64,000 nt of DNA from Pelagerythrobacter rhizovicinus (GTDB taxonomy: Bacteria; Pseudomonadota; Alphaproteobacteria; Sphingomonadales; Sphingomonadaceae). Within the stretch, counting starts at the first letter, position 1. Every line of letters begins with the position of its first letter. The translations under genes were made by a program, and so were the position numbers. A model generated the notes under the pieces. That model was not told where the DNA came from. It ran no database searches and worked only from the letters and a program-made list of their open reading frames with translations. Positions 8,069-16,733 of the stretch are shown piece after piece. The stretch spans positions 1,054,001 to 1,118,000 of the forward strand of contig NZ_SDPV01000002.1 in NCBI RefSeq assembly GCF_004135625.1, given 5' to 3'.

Positions 8069-9126
8069 CTCGTTTCCTCTTTCTGCTCTTCTGCCAAGGC
8101 GCGTTCCTTTTCCGCCGCCGCGCGGCGCGCCGCCGCCCGTCTGCGATTGTCGGCCTGGCCGATACGGTTCTCCTCTTCCTCGGGAGTCTCGGCCATGGCG
8201 GCGTTGAGTTCGGCGCCGATAACCATCCCTAGGCCGACGAGGTAGAAAAAGAAAAGCGCGATCATGATACCGGCCAGGCTGCCGTAGGTCAGATCGTAGC
8301 TGAAGAAGCTGCGGATCGCCGGCGGCAGCGCCACCGTCACCGCCACCCACCAGATCGTCGTCGCGAGCGCGCCCGGCCACTTGGGATAGCGGCGCTCGCG
8401 GTAGGCGCTCGGGGTCAGCGTCAGGAACAACAGGTAGAGCGATCCGAACAGGCCGAAGGCGGGGATCAGCCGCGAGAGCTGCAATTGCGAGATCACGTGC
8501 GAAAGCCACGGGAGATAGGCGTCGATCACTTCCTGCGCCGCGCCGATCACCACTTGCGCGATCAGCGAGAGCATCAGCAGGATCACCGCGGCCACGATCA
8601 CGCCGGCGGAAAGCAGGCGGTATTTCCAGAACGCCTCGGTCGCCGCCGTGCCATAGGCGCGGCGCAGGATGTCGCGGATCGTTTCGATCAGGCTCGATAC
8701 GGTCCATAGCGCCACCAGTCCGCCGGCCCACAGCAGCCAGCCGCTGCGCGCCTCGACCACCCGGCGCGCGACCGGCTCGATCACGTTGCCGACCATCGGG
8801 GGCAGGGCATAGAGCACGGCGTCGATCGTCGCCGCGCGCTCGCTTTCCTCGCCGATGAACGAGAAGATCGCCGCGCCGAGGATGAAGAAGGGGAAGATCG
8901 CCAGCATCGACATGTAGGCGAGGTTGCCGGCGTGGATGAAGCCGTCGTTGTAGGTGCCGACGAGCACGCGCTTTCCGACCTCAAACACGCGCGTCCCGGG
9001 GCCGACGTGCTGGACCACGCGCTCGCGCAGGCCAAGGCTGGCCTCGATCGCCTCCTTGCGCCGCTCCTCGGGCGAAAGCGTGTGACGGACGCGTTCCTGC
9101 GGTTCGGGGAGATCTTTCTCGCTCAT
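8065..9126 (-). CDS. YihY/BrkB family inner-membrane protein
   Basis: This 353-residue polytopic membrane protein belongs to the YihY/virulence factor BrkB (formerly RNase BN) family. The characteristic N-terminal segment GFIHAGNLAYMSMLAIFPFFI, at about residues 62-82, starts a set of roughly six transmembrane helices up to about residue 305. The charged tail (about 306-353) is rich in Glu, Arg and Ala and probably cytoplasmic, perhaps coiled. The role is uncertain; suggestions for the family include transport and envelope functions. It is coupled to fabI by an ATGA overlap, and the J-domain gene lies just upstream, so the three may form one leftward unit. Confidence 0.9.
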   Translation of the reverse strand: MSEKDLPEPQERVRHTLSPEERRKEAIEASLGLRERVVQHVGPGTRVFEVGKRVLVGTYNDGFIHAGNLAYMSMLAIFPFFILGAAIFSFIGEESERAATIDAVLYALPPMVGNVIEPVARRVVEARSGWLLWAGGLVALWTVSSLIETIRDILRRAYGTAATEAFWKYRLLSAGVIVAAVILLMLSLIAQVVIGAAQEVIDAYLPWLSHVISQLQLSRLIPAFGLFGSLYLLFLTLTPSAYRERRYPKWPGALATTIWWVAVTVALPPAIRSFFSYDLTYGSLAGIMIALFFFYLVGLGMVIGAELNAAMAETPEEEENRIGQADNRRRAAARRAAAEKERALAEEQKEETR

Positions 9127-9154
9127 CGGCCCGTTCGGTTGGCGGGAGCCCGGG

Positions 9155-10117
9155 TCAGATACCCAGGTCGGCGCGCGGGTTGCCGCCGTCCTGCCAACCT
9201 TCCAGCCTTTTGGCCAGTTCCGATACGTCGGCCGGCAGCGCGATCTCGAGCTGCACGAGCTGGTCGCCCCGCTGGCCGGACTTGGCCGAGAAGCCCTTGC
9301 CCTTGAGGCGCATCGTGGTGCCGCCGCTGGTGCCGGGCTTGATCGTCAGCATGACCGGGCCGTCGACCGTGGGGCAGCGGACCTTGGCGCCGTTCACCGC
9401 CTCGTCCAGCGTGATCGGCAGGTCCATGCGCACGTCGTCGCCGTCCCGGCGGAAGAACTTGTGGCGGTCGATCCCGATCGTGACGATCCCGTCGCCGGCG
9501 CCCCCCGGCCCCTGCTCGCCCTTGCCCTTGAGGCGCATCTGCGTGCCGTCCTCCACCCCGGCCGGCAGCTTGAGGTCGATCGTCTTGCCGTCGGCCAGGG
9601 TGATGCGCTGATCCTTGCGCGTCGCGGCGTCGACGAACGGCACGCGCAGGCGATAGGCGATGTCGGCGCCCTTGCGCGGCGGGGGCGGGCGGCGCTGCTG
9701 GCCGAAGCCGCCGCCCATGCCGCCGGATCGCCGCGCGCCTCCCATTCCGCCGCCGAACAGCCCTTCGAAGATGTCGCCCAGGTCGACGCCTTCGTCGGCA
9801 AACCCCTGGAAGTCCTCCGCACGAAAGCCGCGCTGGCCGCGGCCCGCGCCGCCGGAAAATCCGCCGCCGCCCATGCCGGCGAAGGGATTGGCCGGATTGC
9901 CGTCCGCGTCGATCTCACCGCGGTCGAAGCGGGCGCGCTTGTCCTTGTCGCTGAGCAGGTCGTAGGCCTGCGTGACTTGCGAGAAGCGCTCGGCAGCCGC
10001 CGGATTGTCCTTGTTGCGATCGGGGTGCAGCTCCTTGGCGAGCTTGCGGTAGGCGCTCTTGATGTCCTTCTCGGTCGCAGTGCGGGAAACACCGAGCGTT
10101 GCATAGGGATCGGCCAT
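9155..10117 (-). CDS. J-domain co-chaperone, type II (DnaJ/CbpA-like, no zinc finger)
   Basis: This 320-residue DnaJ-family protein would stimulate DnaK ATPase activity and deliver unfolded clients. The J domain spans residues 4-67 with the HPD motif at 31-33. A Gly/Phe-rich linker (about 78-145, with [12 protein letters not shown] and several GGMGG runs) follows, then two C-terminal beta-domains to residue 320. The four CxxCxGxG zinc motifs of true DnaJ are missing, so it is a CbpA/DjlB-like type II protein. It starts at ATG 10117, divergent from pdxH, and is followed by the BrkB-family gene after 28 bases. Confidence 0.92.
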   Translation of the reverse strand: MADPYATLGVSRTATEKDIKSAYRKLAKELHPDRNKDNPAAAERFSQVTQAYDLLSDKDKRARFDRGEIDADGNPANPFAGMGGGGFSGGAGRGQRGFRAEDFQGFADEGVDLGDIFEGLFGGGMGGARRSGGMGGGFGQQRRPPPPRKGADIAYRLRVPFVDAATRKDQRITLADGKTIDLKLPAGVEDGTQMRLKGKGEQGPGGAGDGIVTIGIDRHKFFRRDGDDVRMDLPITLDEAVNGAKVRCPTVDGPVMLTIKPGTSGGTTMRLKGKGFSAKSGQRGDQLVQLEIALPADVSELAKRLEGWQDGGNPRADLGI

Positions 10118-10299
10118 GGCGTGTTAGCTAGGTGCAACAGTCTCGCCGTGCAAGCGGCGTGGCGGCGGGAGAGGCTTTCCTCCGCGCATCCCCCGCGATA
10201 GGGCGGAACAAATATCGGCGCGGTTCGCGAGGCGGCCTCCTTGGAAAGGTCTCGCCCACGTGTGACTTTCGCGCAGGGAGGCGGCGGAGCGCGTCACAG

Positions 10300-10932
10300 G
10301 TGTCAACACTTAGTCAGGAAAGTCCAGTGGAAGCTGAACAGACTGCCCTTCCCGACAGCGATCCGCTGGCCCTGTTCGACGCCTGGCTGGCCGAGGCGCG
10401 GGAGGCCGAGCCGAACGACGCCAATGCCATGGCCCTCGCCACTGCCACTCCGGACGGCGCGCCGTCGGTGCGCATGGTCCTGCTCAAGGGGCACGGGTCG
10501 GGCGGATTCACCTTCTTCACCAATGCCCGGAGCCGCAAGGGCCAGGAAATCCGCGCCAATGCCCAGGCCGCGCTGCTGTTCCACTGGAAGAGCCTGCGGC
10601 GCCAGATCCGTATCGAGGGGTCCCTGATGGAGGTCAGTGCGGCCGAGGCCGACGCCTATTTCCGCTCGCGTCCATTCGTCAGCCAGCTCGGCTCGGCCGC
10701 GAGCGACCAGTCGCGCCCGCTCGACAGCCGCGCGACTTACGTTGCGCGGGTCGAGGCGCTGGAGGAGGCGTGCAAGGCGACCGGCGAGGTGCCGCGCCCG
10801 CCGCACTGGACGGGGTTCACCCTGCGGCCGCAGCAGATCGAGTTCTGGCTCGACCGCCCGAACCGTCTCCATGACCGCCGGCTCTTCACCCGCGAGGGCG
10901 AGGGCTGGTCGAGCACGCTGCTCTACCCGTGA
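10300..10932 (+). CDS. pdxH: Pyridoxamine 5'-phosphate oxidase
   Basis: PdxH is the FMN-dependent oxidase that turns pyridoxine or pyridoxamine 5'-phosphate into PLP. The FMN-binding core includes [22 protein letters not shown] (near residues 35-56) and [15 protein letters not shown]; the C-terminus holds [13 protein letters not shown] and the family signature in [15 protein letters not shown] before LLYP. Length 210 is typical. I place the start at GTG 10300; GTG 10327 is an alternative, and the in-frame ATG at 10132 gives an Arg-rich extension with no family resemblance. The stop overlaps the next gene's GTG (GTGA at 10929), implying coupling. Confidence 0.93.
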   Translation: MSTLSQESPVEAEQTALPDSDPLALFDAWLAEAREAEPNDANAMALATATPDGAPSVRMVLLKGHGSGGFTFFTNARSRKGQEIRANAQAALLFHWKSLRRQIRIEGSLMEVSAAEADAYFRSRPFVSQLGSAASDQSRPLDSRATYVARVEALEEACKATGEVPRPPHWTGFTLRPQQIEFWLDRPNRLHDRRLFTREGEGWSSTLLYP

Positions 10933-11885
10933 CCGACTCCGCCGCCATGGCCGCCGACCGCGCCGCGCTGACCCGCAGCGCCGCCTATGCCTCGATCGCG
11001 ACGGCGCTGTTTCTCGCCGTGCTCAAGGGCTGGGCAACCTGGCGCACCGGTTCGAGCGCCATGCTCGGCAGCCTCGCGGACACCGCGCTCGACCTCGTCG
11101 CCAGCCTCGCCACGCTCGCCGGCGTGTGGGTCGCGGCGCAGCCGGCGGACGAGGAGCACCGCTTCGGCCACGGCAAGGCGGAGGCGCTGGCGGCGGTGTT
11201 CCAGGTCATGCTGATCGCGCTCTCCGCTTCGGGCATCGCGTTCCGGGCGGTCTCGCACCTGATCGAAGGCGGCGAGACCGCGGCGGCGGAGGAGGGGATC
11301 GCGGTTTCGCTGCTGGCGATCCTCGCGACGTTCGCCCTGCTGGCCTGGCAGCGCCACGTGATCCGCCGCACGGGCAGCCTGGCGGTCCGGACCGACAACG
11401 TCCACTACCAGTCGGACCTGCTGCTCAACCTCGCGGTGATCGCCGCGCTCGTGCTCGACCAGTATCTCGGCCTCTCGCGCGCGGACCCGCTGTTCGGCCT
11501 CGCGATCGCCGCCTGGCTGCTGTGGGGCGCCTGGCGGGCAGGGAGCGAGGCGATCGATCAGATCATGGACCGCGAATGGCCGGAGGATAAGCGCCAGCGC
11601 TTCGTCGAACGCGCCGCCCGCCACCCGGAACTGACCAACCTCCACGATCTTCGCACGCGCACGAGCGGCACGCGCGACTTTGTTCAATTTCACGTCGACC
11701 TTCCCGGCACCATGACCGTCGGCGAGGCGCACAAAATCATTGAACGGGTCGAAGCCGATCTGTGCAGTCATTTTCCCGAAATGGAGCTACTGATCCACAT
11801 CGACCCGCAGGGCCATGTCGACGAACCGGACAACCCGCTCGCGGAGACCGACGAGTTCGAGAAGCTGGAGAAGGACGCGCGATGA
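10929..11885 (+). CDS. Cation diffusion facilitator family metal/H+ antiporter (FieF-like)
   Basis: This 318-residue CDF transporter would export divalent metals (Zn2+, Fe2+ or similar) in exchange for protons across the inner membrane. The transport site is intact: D51 and D55 in SLADTALDL (second helix) and H159 and D163 in HYQSDLLLN (fifth helix), matching Yii[10 protein letters not shown] near residue 77 is the family loop. Six helices are followed by a cytoplasmic metallochaperone-like domain from about residue 215, with [14 protein letters not shown] and HIDP motifs. The metal cannot be named from sequence. It sits in a coupled run pdxH-CDF-phzF. Confidence 0.93.
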   Translation: MTDSAAMAADRAALTRSAAYASIATALFLAVLKGWATWRTGSSAMLGSLADTALDLVASLATLAGVWVAAQPADEEHRFGHGKAEALAAVFQVMLIALSASGIAFRAVSHLIEGGETAAAEEGIAVSLLAILATFALLAWQRHVIRRTGSLAVRTDNVHYQSDLLLNLAVIAALVLDQYLGLSRADPLFGLAIAAWLLWGAWRAGSEAIDQIMDREWPEDKRQRFVERAARHPELTNLHDLRTRTSGTRDFVQFHVDLPGTMTVGEAHKIIERVEADLCSHFPEMELLIHIDPQGHVDEPDNPLAETDEFEKLEKDAR

Positions 11886-12676
11886 AGCTGCCCTACTGGC
11901 ATGTCGATGCCTTCGCCGACCGCCCGTTTGCCGGCAATCAGGCTGCGGTCATGCCGCTCGACGAATGGCTGCCCGACGATGTGCTGCAGGCGATCGGCGA
12001 GGAGAACAACTTCGCCGAAACCGCCTTCGTGGTGCGCGATGAAAGCGGTGCGGCGGACTGGGAGCTGCGCTGGTTCACCCCGGCCTGCGAGATCCGGCTT
12101 TGCGGCCACGCCACGCTCGCCAGTGGCCACGTGCTGCTCGGGCGCGACGGCAACGAGCGAGTGACGTTCCGCACCCGCAAGGCCGGCCTGTTGGAAGTGC
12201 GGCGGAGTGAAGCCGGCTACGAGCTTGCGCTGCCCGCGATTCCCACCGAACGCTCCGACTGGCCCGAGGCAGTCGAACTTCTCGGCGCGCGGCCGCGGGA
12301 GATCTGGCGCAGCCCCGACCGCTACGGGATCTATCTGTTCGGCAGCGAGGACGAGGTTCGCGCGCTCGCACCTGACCTGCGCGGCCTCGGCGCGCTGGGC
12401 GACGATCAGTTCATCTGCACCGCGCCGGGCCGGGACGTCGACGTGGTGAGCCGGGTCTTCGTGCCGGGCGGCGGAGTTGACGAGGACAGCGTCACCGGCT
12501 CCGCCCACGCGGCGCTTACGCCGTTCTGGGCGGCACGGCTGGGGCGGGAGAGCTTCACCGCCCACCAGGCGTCCCGCCGCGGCGGCGACCTTACCTGCCG
12601 CATCGATGAGAGCCGGGCCTGGCTCGGCGGCCGCTGCGTCACGGTGGTGGAGGGGACGTTCCACCTGAAGCGCTGA
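11882..12676 (+). CDS. PhzF family isomerase/epimerase-like protein
   Basis: This 264-residue protein of the PhzF (phenazine biosynthesis-like, diaminopimelate-epimerase fold) family has two similar lobes. The catalytic glutamate is E46 in NNFAETAF; LCGHATLASGHV and a second GSAHAAL motif (around residue 205) complete the active-site lining. No other phenazine genes are nearby, so it is probably one of the many PhzF homologues of unknown physiological substrate. ATG 11882 overlaps the CDF stop (ATGA), which fixes the start and rules out the in-frame extension to 11762. Confidence 0.9.
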   Translation: MKLPYWHVDAFADRPFAGNQAAVMPLDEWLPDDVLQAIGEENNFAETAFVVRDESGAADWELRWFTPACEIRLCGHATLASGHVLLGRDGNERVTFRTRKAGLLEVRRSEAGYELALPAIPTERSDWPEAVELLGARPREIWRSPDRYGIYLFGSEDEVRALAPDLRGLGALGDDQFICTAPGRDVDVVSRVFVPGGGVDEDSVTGSAHAALTPFWAARLGRESFTAHQASRRGGDLTCRIDESRAWLGGRCVTVVEGTFHLKR

Positions 12677-12689
12677 GTGCCGCACCGGC

Positions 12690-13826
12690 TCAGGTCGCCG
12701 GATAGAGCTCCATGATATCGGCGAGCTCCTGCAGCATTGCCTTGCGCTCCTGGGCATCCGAATGGCCGAGGCGGACGACCGTCAGCTTCTGCTCGGGCGA
12801 AACGAGGATGTACTGGCCCATGTGGCCGATCGCAGCGAACATCGTTTGGGGCGCGCGGTCCGGAAACAGCGGGTGATTCGCCCCCCCGCCCTCGTCGTCG
12901 AGCGGCCGGTTGAGCCAGGTCTGCATGCCGTAGTGCGAACTGCGCGGGCTGGGCGTGGTCATCGCCTCGATCCACTTACGCGGGACGAGCTGGACGCCCC
13001 GGTACGAACCCTTGTGGCGCAGAAAATCGCCGAAGCGTGCCCAGTCGCGCGCGCTGCCATGAATCAGGCTGCCGCCGATCAGCGTGCCGCTGGCATCGAA
13101 TTCCGGCACCATGGAATCCATCGCCAGGGGGCCGAACAGACGCGTCTGGAGATAGTCCGCCACCGCCTGCCGCCGTGCCTCGGGATCGTCGCTGCGGGAG
13201 AGCGCCCGGGCTGCGATATCGGCCAGGATCACGCTCGTGGCGGAGGAGTACTCGAACTCCCGCCCCGGCTCGGCTTCGAGCGGCTGGCTCTCGGCCCAGT
13301 CGGCCATGTCGTCGCGCCCATCGAGGAACAACATCCGCACTTCGGACGACTCGTACGGCGGATCGCCCCCTTCGGTATGGCGCAGGCCGCTGCGCATCTG
13401 GAGCAGCTGGCGCAGAGTGATCTCGCCGCGCGGGTCGCCCGGGCGCTGCCAGCGGGGCACGGGGGGCGAGTCGTCGAGCGCGAGCCGTCCGTCGGCGACC
13501 AGCATGCCGATCATCACCGCCGTCACCGTCTTGGCCATCGACCAACTGACGAAGCGCGTATGCTCGTCGTAACCGGGCGCATAGCGCTCGGCTGCGATTT
13601 CGCCGCCGTGCATCACGATCAGTGCGCGGGTTTCGCCAAGTCCCTCCTTGACGAACAAGTCGTCCACCCGGCGGGCGAGCTGCTCGGTCGGCGCGCCGGG
13701 ATTTTCGGTGACGGCGGCCAGCGCCTCCTCGGTCAGCGGCTCCGGCACGGGCGTGGCGTCGCTGCACGAGAGCAGGACTGGCAGCGAGGCGAGGCAGACG
13801 ATAAGGGGGGCGGGCCGCAGGCGCAT
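12690..13826 (-). CDS. Beta-lactamase-fold serine hydrolase, predicted lipoprotein
   Basis: This 378-residue serine hydrolase of the class C beta-lactamase/6-aminohexanoate-dimer hydrolase type has an N-terminal signal with lipobox LPVLLSC (Cys21), so it is probably anchored in the envelope. The SxxK motif is SMAK (S96, K99), and the domain includes LRQLLQMRSGL and a later IHGSARDWARFG stretch. The substrate (amide, ester or peptidoglycan-related) is unknown. ATG 13826 is chosen because a GAGGAAA ribosome-binding site precedes it and a signal peptide follows; the longer frame to 14012 runs through the divergent gene. It converges with the PhzF gene and starts only 20 bases from the divergent small gene. 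Confidence 0.9.
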   Translation of the reverse strand: MRLRPAPLIVCLASLPVLLSCSDATPVPEPLTEEALAAVTENPGAPTEQLARRVDDLFVKEGLGETRALIVMHGGEIAAERYAPGYDEHTRFVSWSMAKTVTAVMIGMLVADGRLALDDSPPVPRWQRPGDPRGEITLRQLLQMRSGLRHTEGGDPPYESSEVRMLFLDGRDDMADWAESQPLEAEPGREFEYSSATSVILADIAARALSRSDDPEARRQAVADYLQTRLFGPLAMDSMVPEFDASGTLIGGSLIHGSARDWARFGDFLRHKGSYRGVQLVPRKWIEAMTTPSPRSSHYGMQTWLNRPLDDEGGGANHPLFPDRAPQTMFAAIGHMGQYILVSPEQKLTVVRLGHSDAQERKAMLQELADIMELYPAT

Positions 13827-13846
13827 GCGGCGTTTCCTCGCGCAGC

Positions 13847-14212
13847 ATGGCAGGCTTGGCAATGGCAAAAACTCCACCCCGCAAAGGCCCGCCGCGCCGC
13901 CGCCGCTGGCCGTTGGTGCTGGCGGTTCTGGCGCTGATCGCGGCTGGCGTCGCCTGGTATTTCCGCGCGCCGATGGCTGGCTATTCGCAAACCGCCGCAG
14001 CCTATTCCGCACGCGTGGCCTGCTCGTGCCGCTACCTCGGCGGACGCAGCCTGGAAGACTGCGAGAAGGACAAGCTGTCCGGCATGGAGCTCGTCATGCT
14101 GAGCGAGGATGCCGAGGCAAAGAGCGTCACCGCCCGTTTCCCCCTCCTCGCTAGCGAAACCGCCACCCTGCGCGACGGCTACGGCTGCGTGCTGGAGTCG
14201 TGGGAGGGGTAG
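13847..14212 (+). CDS. Small membrane-anchored cysteine-containing protein of unknown function
   Basis: This 121-residue protein has a basic N-terminus (KTPPRKGPPRRRRW) and one transmembrane segment at about residues 22-39. A periplasmic part follows with CSCRYLGGRSLEDC and a late YGCVLESWE, giving four cysteines likely to be disulfide-bonded. I recall similar small proteins beside serine hydrolases in sphingomonads, but no function is known to me. ATG 13862 (MAKTPP) is an alternative start. It is divergent from the serine hydrolase with only 20 bases between starts and converges with mnmA. Confidence 0.75.
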   Translation: MAGLAMAKTPPRKGPPRRRRWPLVLAVLALIAAGVAWYFRAPMAGYSQTAAAYSARVACSCRYLGGRSLEDCEKDKLSGMELVMLSEDAEAKSVTARFPLLASETATLRDGYGCVLESWEG

Positions 14213-14220
14213 CTCCCACG

Positions 14221-15378
14221 TTAGGCGGCCGCGCCCTCGGTCGAATCGATCCAGCCGCCGCCCACGACGCGTTCGCCAGCGTATATCACGGCGGCTTGGC
14301 CGGGGGCGACGCCGTATTCCGGGTTGGCGAAGCGGATCGTGCAGTGTGCGCCGTCGCCGAACGGGCCTTCGATGGTGATCGGGACGGGCTTCGCGAGGGA
14401 CCGGACCTTGGCGGTCAGCGGTGCCTGCGAAAGCGGGCCGATGCGGTTGGTTTCGATCAGCCGGGCGGCAGTGACCGCGAGCATATGCCGCGGGCCGACT
14501 TTGACGGCGCGGCTTTCCGCGTCGATTCCGACGACATAGAGCGGTTCGGGCTGGCCGCCGATCTCGAGACCTTTGCGCTGGCCGACGGTGTAGTGGACGA
14601 TGCCCCGATGCGTGCCAAGCGTCTCGCCGGTGGCGGCATGGACGATCGGCCCGGCTTCTCCGCCTTCGGGGCGCAGCGTCTTGACGATCCGGGCATAGTC
14701 GCCGTCGGGCACGAAGCAGATATCCTGGCTGTCGGGTTTGGCCGCGTTGCGCAGGCCGGCGCCTTCGGCCAGGCGGCGCACGTCGCTCTTCGGCAGGCCG
14801 CCCAGCGGGAAGCGCAGGAAGTCGAGCTGGTCCTCGGTCGTCGCATAGAGGAAGTACGACTGGTCGCGCGCCGGATCGAGCGCACGGTGGAGTTCGGGAC
14901 CCGCGGCGCCCATGATCCGCCGCACATAGTGCCCGGTCGCTAGGCAGTCGGCGCCGAGCTCGCGCGCCATGCGGAACAGATCGGTGAACTTCGGCCCCAT
15001 GTTGCAACGGATGCAGGGCACCGGCGTGCGCCCGGCGAGGTAATCGTCGGCGAACGTCTCGACCACTTCCTCACGGAATGCGCTCTCATGGTCGAACACG
15101 TAATGCGCGATACCGAGGCGGTCGGCGACGGCGCGCGCATCGGCGATGTCGTCGCCCGCGCAGCAGGCGCCCTTGCGCCCTGTCGCGGCGCCGTAATCGT
15201 AGAGCTGGAGGGTCACGCCGATCGTCTCCGCGCCGCTCGCGGCCGCCAGGGCTGCGACGACCGAAGAATCGACCCCGCCCGACATGGCCACGACGATCCG
15301 GCTCTCCCGCGCCGGGCGCGGCAGGTCGAACAGCGCGGCGCGATCGAGTTCGCGGGCGAAAGTGGCGGGTGCGTTCAT
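14221..15378 (-). CDS. mnmA: tRNA-specific 2-thiouridylase MnmA
   Basis: MnmA thiolates U34 of tRNA-Lys, -Glu and -Gln using ATP activation and sulfur delivered through a relay. The PP-loop motif is [13 protein letters not shown] near residue 30. The catalytic cysteines are in [11 protein letters not shown] and [12 protein letters not shown], and LATGHYVRR and TVGQRKGL mark the tRNA-binding and central domains. The 385-residue length is normal. The start is uncertain: ATG 15378 begins [10 protein letters not shown] 15390 adds MGAR, and a longer opening reaches 15441. It converges with the small gene at 13847-14212; the stop codons are 8 bases apart. Confidence 0.94.
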   Translation of the reverse strand: MNAPATFARELDRAALFDLPRPARESRIVVAMSGGVDSSVVAALAAASGAETIGVTLQLYDYGAATGRKGACCAGDDIADARAVADRLGIAHYVFDHESAFREEVVETFADDYLAGRTPVPCIRCNMGPKFTDLFRMARELGADCLATGHYVRRIMGAAGPELHRALDPARDQSYFLYATTEDQLDFLRFPLGGLPKSDVRRLAEGAGLRNAAKPDSQDICFVPDGDYARIVKTLRPEGGEAGPIVHAATGETLGTHRGIVHYTVGQRKGLEIGGQPEPLYVVGIDAESRAVKVGPRHMLAVTAARLIETNRIGPLSQAPLTAKVRSLAKPVPITIEGPFGDGAHCTIRFANPEYGVAPGQAAVIYAGERVVGGGWIDSTEGAAA

Positions 15379-15505
15379 GCGCGCGCCCATACACGTCCCG
15401 ACGCCATCCATAAAGCGTTGCGGCGAGCGCGGTTTCGCCAATCCTCACCGATCGGTGAATCGCGGCTTTACCCGATCTTGACGATGTAGGGGATATAGGC
15501 GGCGC

Positions 15506-15787
15506 ATGTTCGAAAGCACCATCGTTCCTGCCGTCGTCGGCAACCGGCCGACCGAGCGCGAGGCATTGCGCGCGCCCCGTTGGGACGAGGTCGTCGCACG
15601 CCTGGCGGCGGTGGACGACCTGCGCCACGCGATGACGACCCCCAGCGCCCACGGAGGCAATTTCGAGCGATTCGGCAAACGGGGAGAAGCGCTTCCGGCC
15701 CGGGAACAACGCCTCGTTAACCATAACGATTTAGGCCATGGCAAAGGCCCGGGCGGCAAGACCTTGCCGCCGCAAATGGCGCGGTAA
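15506..15787 (+). CDS. Small hypothetical protein upstream of sciP
   Basis: A 93-residue open frame beginning MFESTIVPAVVGNRPTEREAL, then a helical WDEVVARLAAVDDLRHAM segment and a Gly-rich end. I have an impression that similar small proteins occur in sphingomonads, but I cannot name a family. It lies between mnmA (divergent) and sciP. Its 3' end contains the CtrA-like site at 15717-15724. It could be a real short gene or an unstructured leader; coding evidence is moderate. Confidence 0.5.
   Translation: MFESTIVPAVVGNRPTEREALRAPRWDEVVARLAAVDDLRHAMTTPSAHGGNFERFGKRGEALPAREQRLVNHNDLGHGKGPGGKTLPPQMAR
15717..15724 (+). promoter_or_regulatory. CtrA-type half-site TTAACCAT upstream of sciP
   Basis: The 8-mer TTAACCAT matches the half-site known for the cell-cycle regulator CtrA in Caulobacter. 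It lies 82 bases before the sciP start, with a second AT-rich TTTA at 15730-15733. In Caulobacter sciP is CtrA-activated, so the location fits. No full TTAA-N7-TTAA is present; binding is inferred. Confidence 0.5.
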
Positions 15788-15806
15788 CCGGCGACCGAGA
15801 GACGTA

Positions 15807-16106
15807 ATGATCGAGAACCAGAAATTTCGCCCTGCCCAGGTGATCGGCCCGCTCGGAGAGCCGCTCACGCTCGACGACCTGCCCCCGCGCAACACGAAGC
15901 GCTGGGTCGTGCGCCGCAAGGCGGAGGTGGTCGCTGCGGTGAACGGCGGCTTGCTGACCCTCGAGGAAGTGCTCGACCGCTATGCCCTTACGCTGGAGGA
16001 GTTCGCGTCCTGGCAGCGCGCGGTCGATCGCTCGGGTATGCAGGGCCTGCGGGTTACCCGCATCCAGCATTATCGCGATCTCTACGAGCGCCAGTTCAAG
16101 TACTGA
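15807..16106 (+). CDS. sciP: SciP-type CtrA inhibitor (DUF1153 protein)
   Basis: This 99-residue helix-turn-helix protein of the DUF1153/SciP family binds CtrA in Caulobacter and prevents it recruiting RNA polymerase in G1 phase. Family hallmarks are IGPLGEPLTLDDLP (residues 13-26), TKRWVVRRKAEVVAAVNGGL (30-49), a WQRAVDRSG segment and the terminal LRVTRIQHYRDL. ATG 15807 matches the conserved MIENQ start; the in-frame ATG at 15738 adds an Arg-rich extension and is rejected. A CtrA half-site upstream suggests the feedback wiring known in Caulobacter. Confidence 0.93.
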   Translation: MIENQKFRPAQVIGPLGEPLTLDDLPPRNTKRWVVRRKAEVVAAVNGGLLTLEEVLDRYALTLEEFASWQRAVDRSGMQGLRVTRIQHYRDLYERQFKY

Positions 16107-16257
16107 GCGAGTCCTCTCGTCCCGCGCTCATTTGCTCACGGCCTAGCCGTCGGCCCACATTTATCGTATCCTTCCGCCGCGGCATGCAAAATGCCGGGGA
16201 ACCGCAATGCCTTGCGCTTCGTTGAACCAGGCATCGCACAAACAGGAGGATTTCCGA

Positions 16258-16524
16258 ATGGGATGGATTATCGCAATCATCGTCGGCGGCATCGCCGGCT
16301 GGCTGGCGAGCCTGGTGATGAACCGCGACGCCTCGATGGGCATCTTCTGGAACGTCGTGGTGGGCTGCATCGGCTCATTGATCGGTAATGCTCTGGCCGG
16401 GCCACTGTTCGGTGTCGAGGGGAGCGTGCAGGAGTTTTCGCTCACCGGCCTCATCATCGCCTTGGTCGGCGCGATCGTACTGCTGGCGATCGTAAATCTG
16501 ATCCAGCGCGGCCGCGTTCGGTAG
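16258..16524 (+). CDS. GlsB/YeaQ/YmgE family stress-response membrane protein
   Basis: This 88-residue transglycosylase-associated-type membrane protein has three glycine-rich hydrophobic helices: WIIAIIVGGIAGWLASLVM (residues 3-21), FWNVVVGCIGSLIGNALAG (about 30-48) and LTGLIIALVGAIVLLAIVNLI (about 62-82). Family members are induced by general stress; their mechanism is unclear. The ATG at 16258 has a strong AGGAGG 8 bases upstream. It is monocistronic, followed by a possible hairpin terminator at 16549-16582. Confidence 0.93.
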   Translation: MGWIIAIIVGGIAGWLASLVMNRDASMGIFWNVVVGCIGSLIGNALAGPLFGVEGSVQEFSLTGLIIALVGAIVLLAIVNLIQRGRVR

Positions 16525-16548
16525 ACATACGATCTCTTGAAGTCACGA

Positions 16549-16582
16549 AAGGGCGGGCGCGGCGGGAGCTGCGTCCGCCCTT
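16549..16582 (+). terminator. Possible hairpin terminator after the GlsB-like gene
   Basis: AAGGGCGG (16549-16556) pairs exactly with CCGCCCTT (16575-16582) 25 bases after the stop. The T-tract is poor (TTCGG follows), so this is only a candidate. Confidence 0.4.
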
Positions 16583-16733
16583 CGGCCTTTCGGAGGTCAT
16601 TCGTCGGGTGCATATGCCCCCCGTCGAACGGTGCATTGCCGCGCGCGGCGCAGCAGTTTAATGGCGACCGGCTATTGCCAGGAGTGAGTTATAGGGGTAA
16701 CACACTTCCCGGTTCCGGAAGGCTGAAAGCGTG

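Noticed and set aside
7013-8245. A 410-residue open frame on the plus strand opposite fabI
   Set aside because: Shadow of fabI in a GC-rich genome; charged low-complexity product, no ribosome-binding site.
8069-8731. Long N-terminal extension of the fabI frame on the minus strand
   Set aside because: It runs through the BrkB-family gene in another frame and is Arg/Asp-rich without family resemblance.
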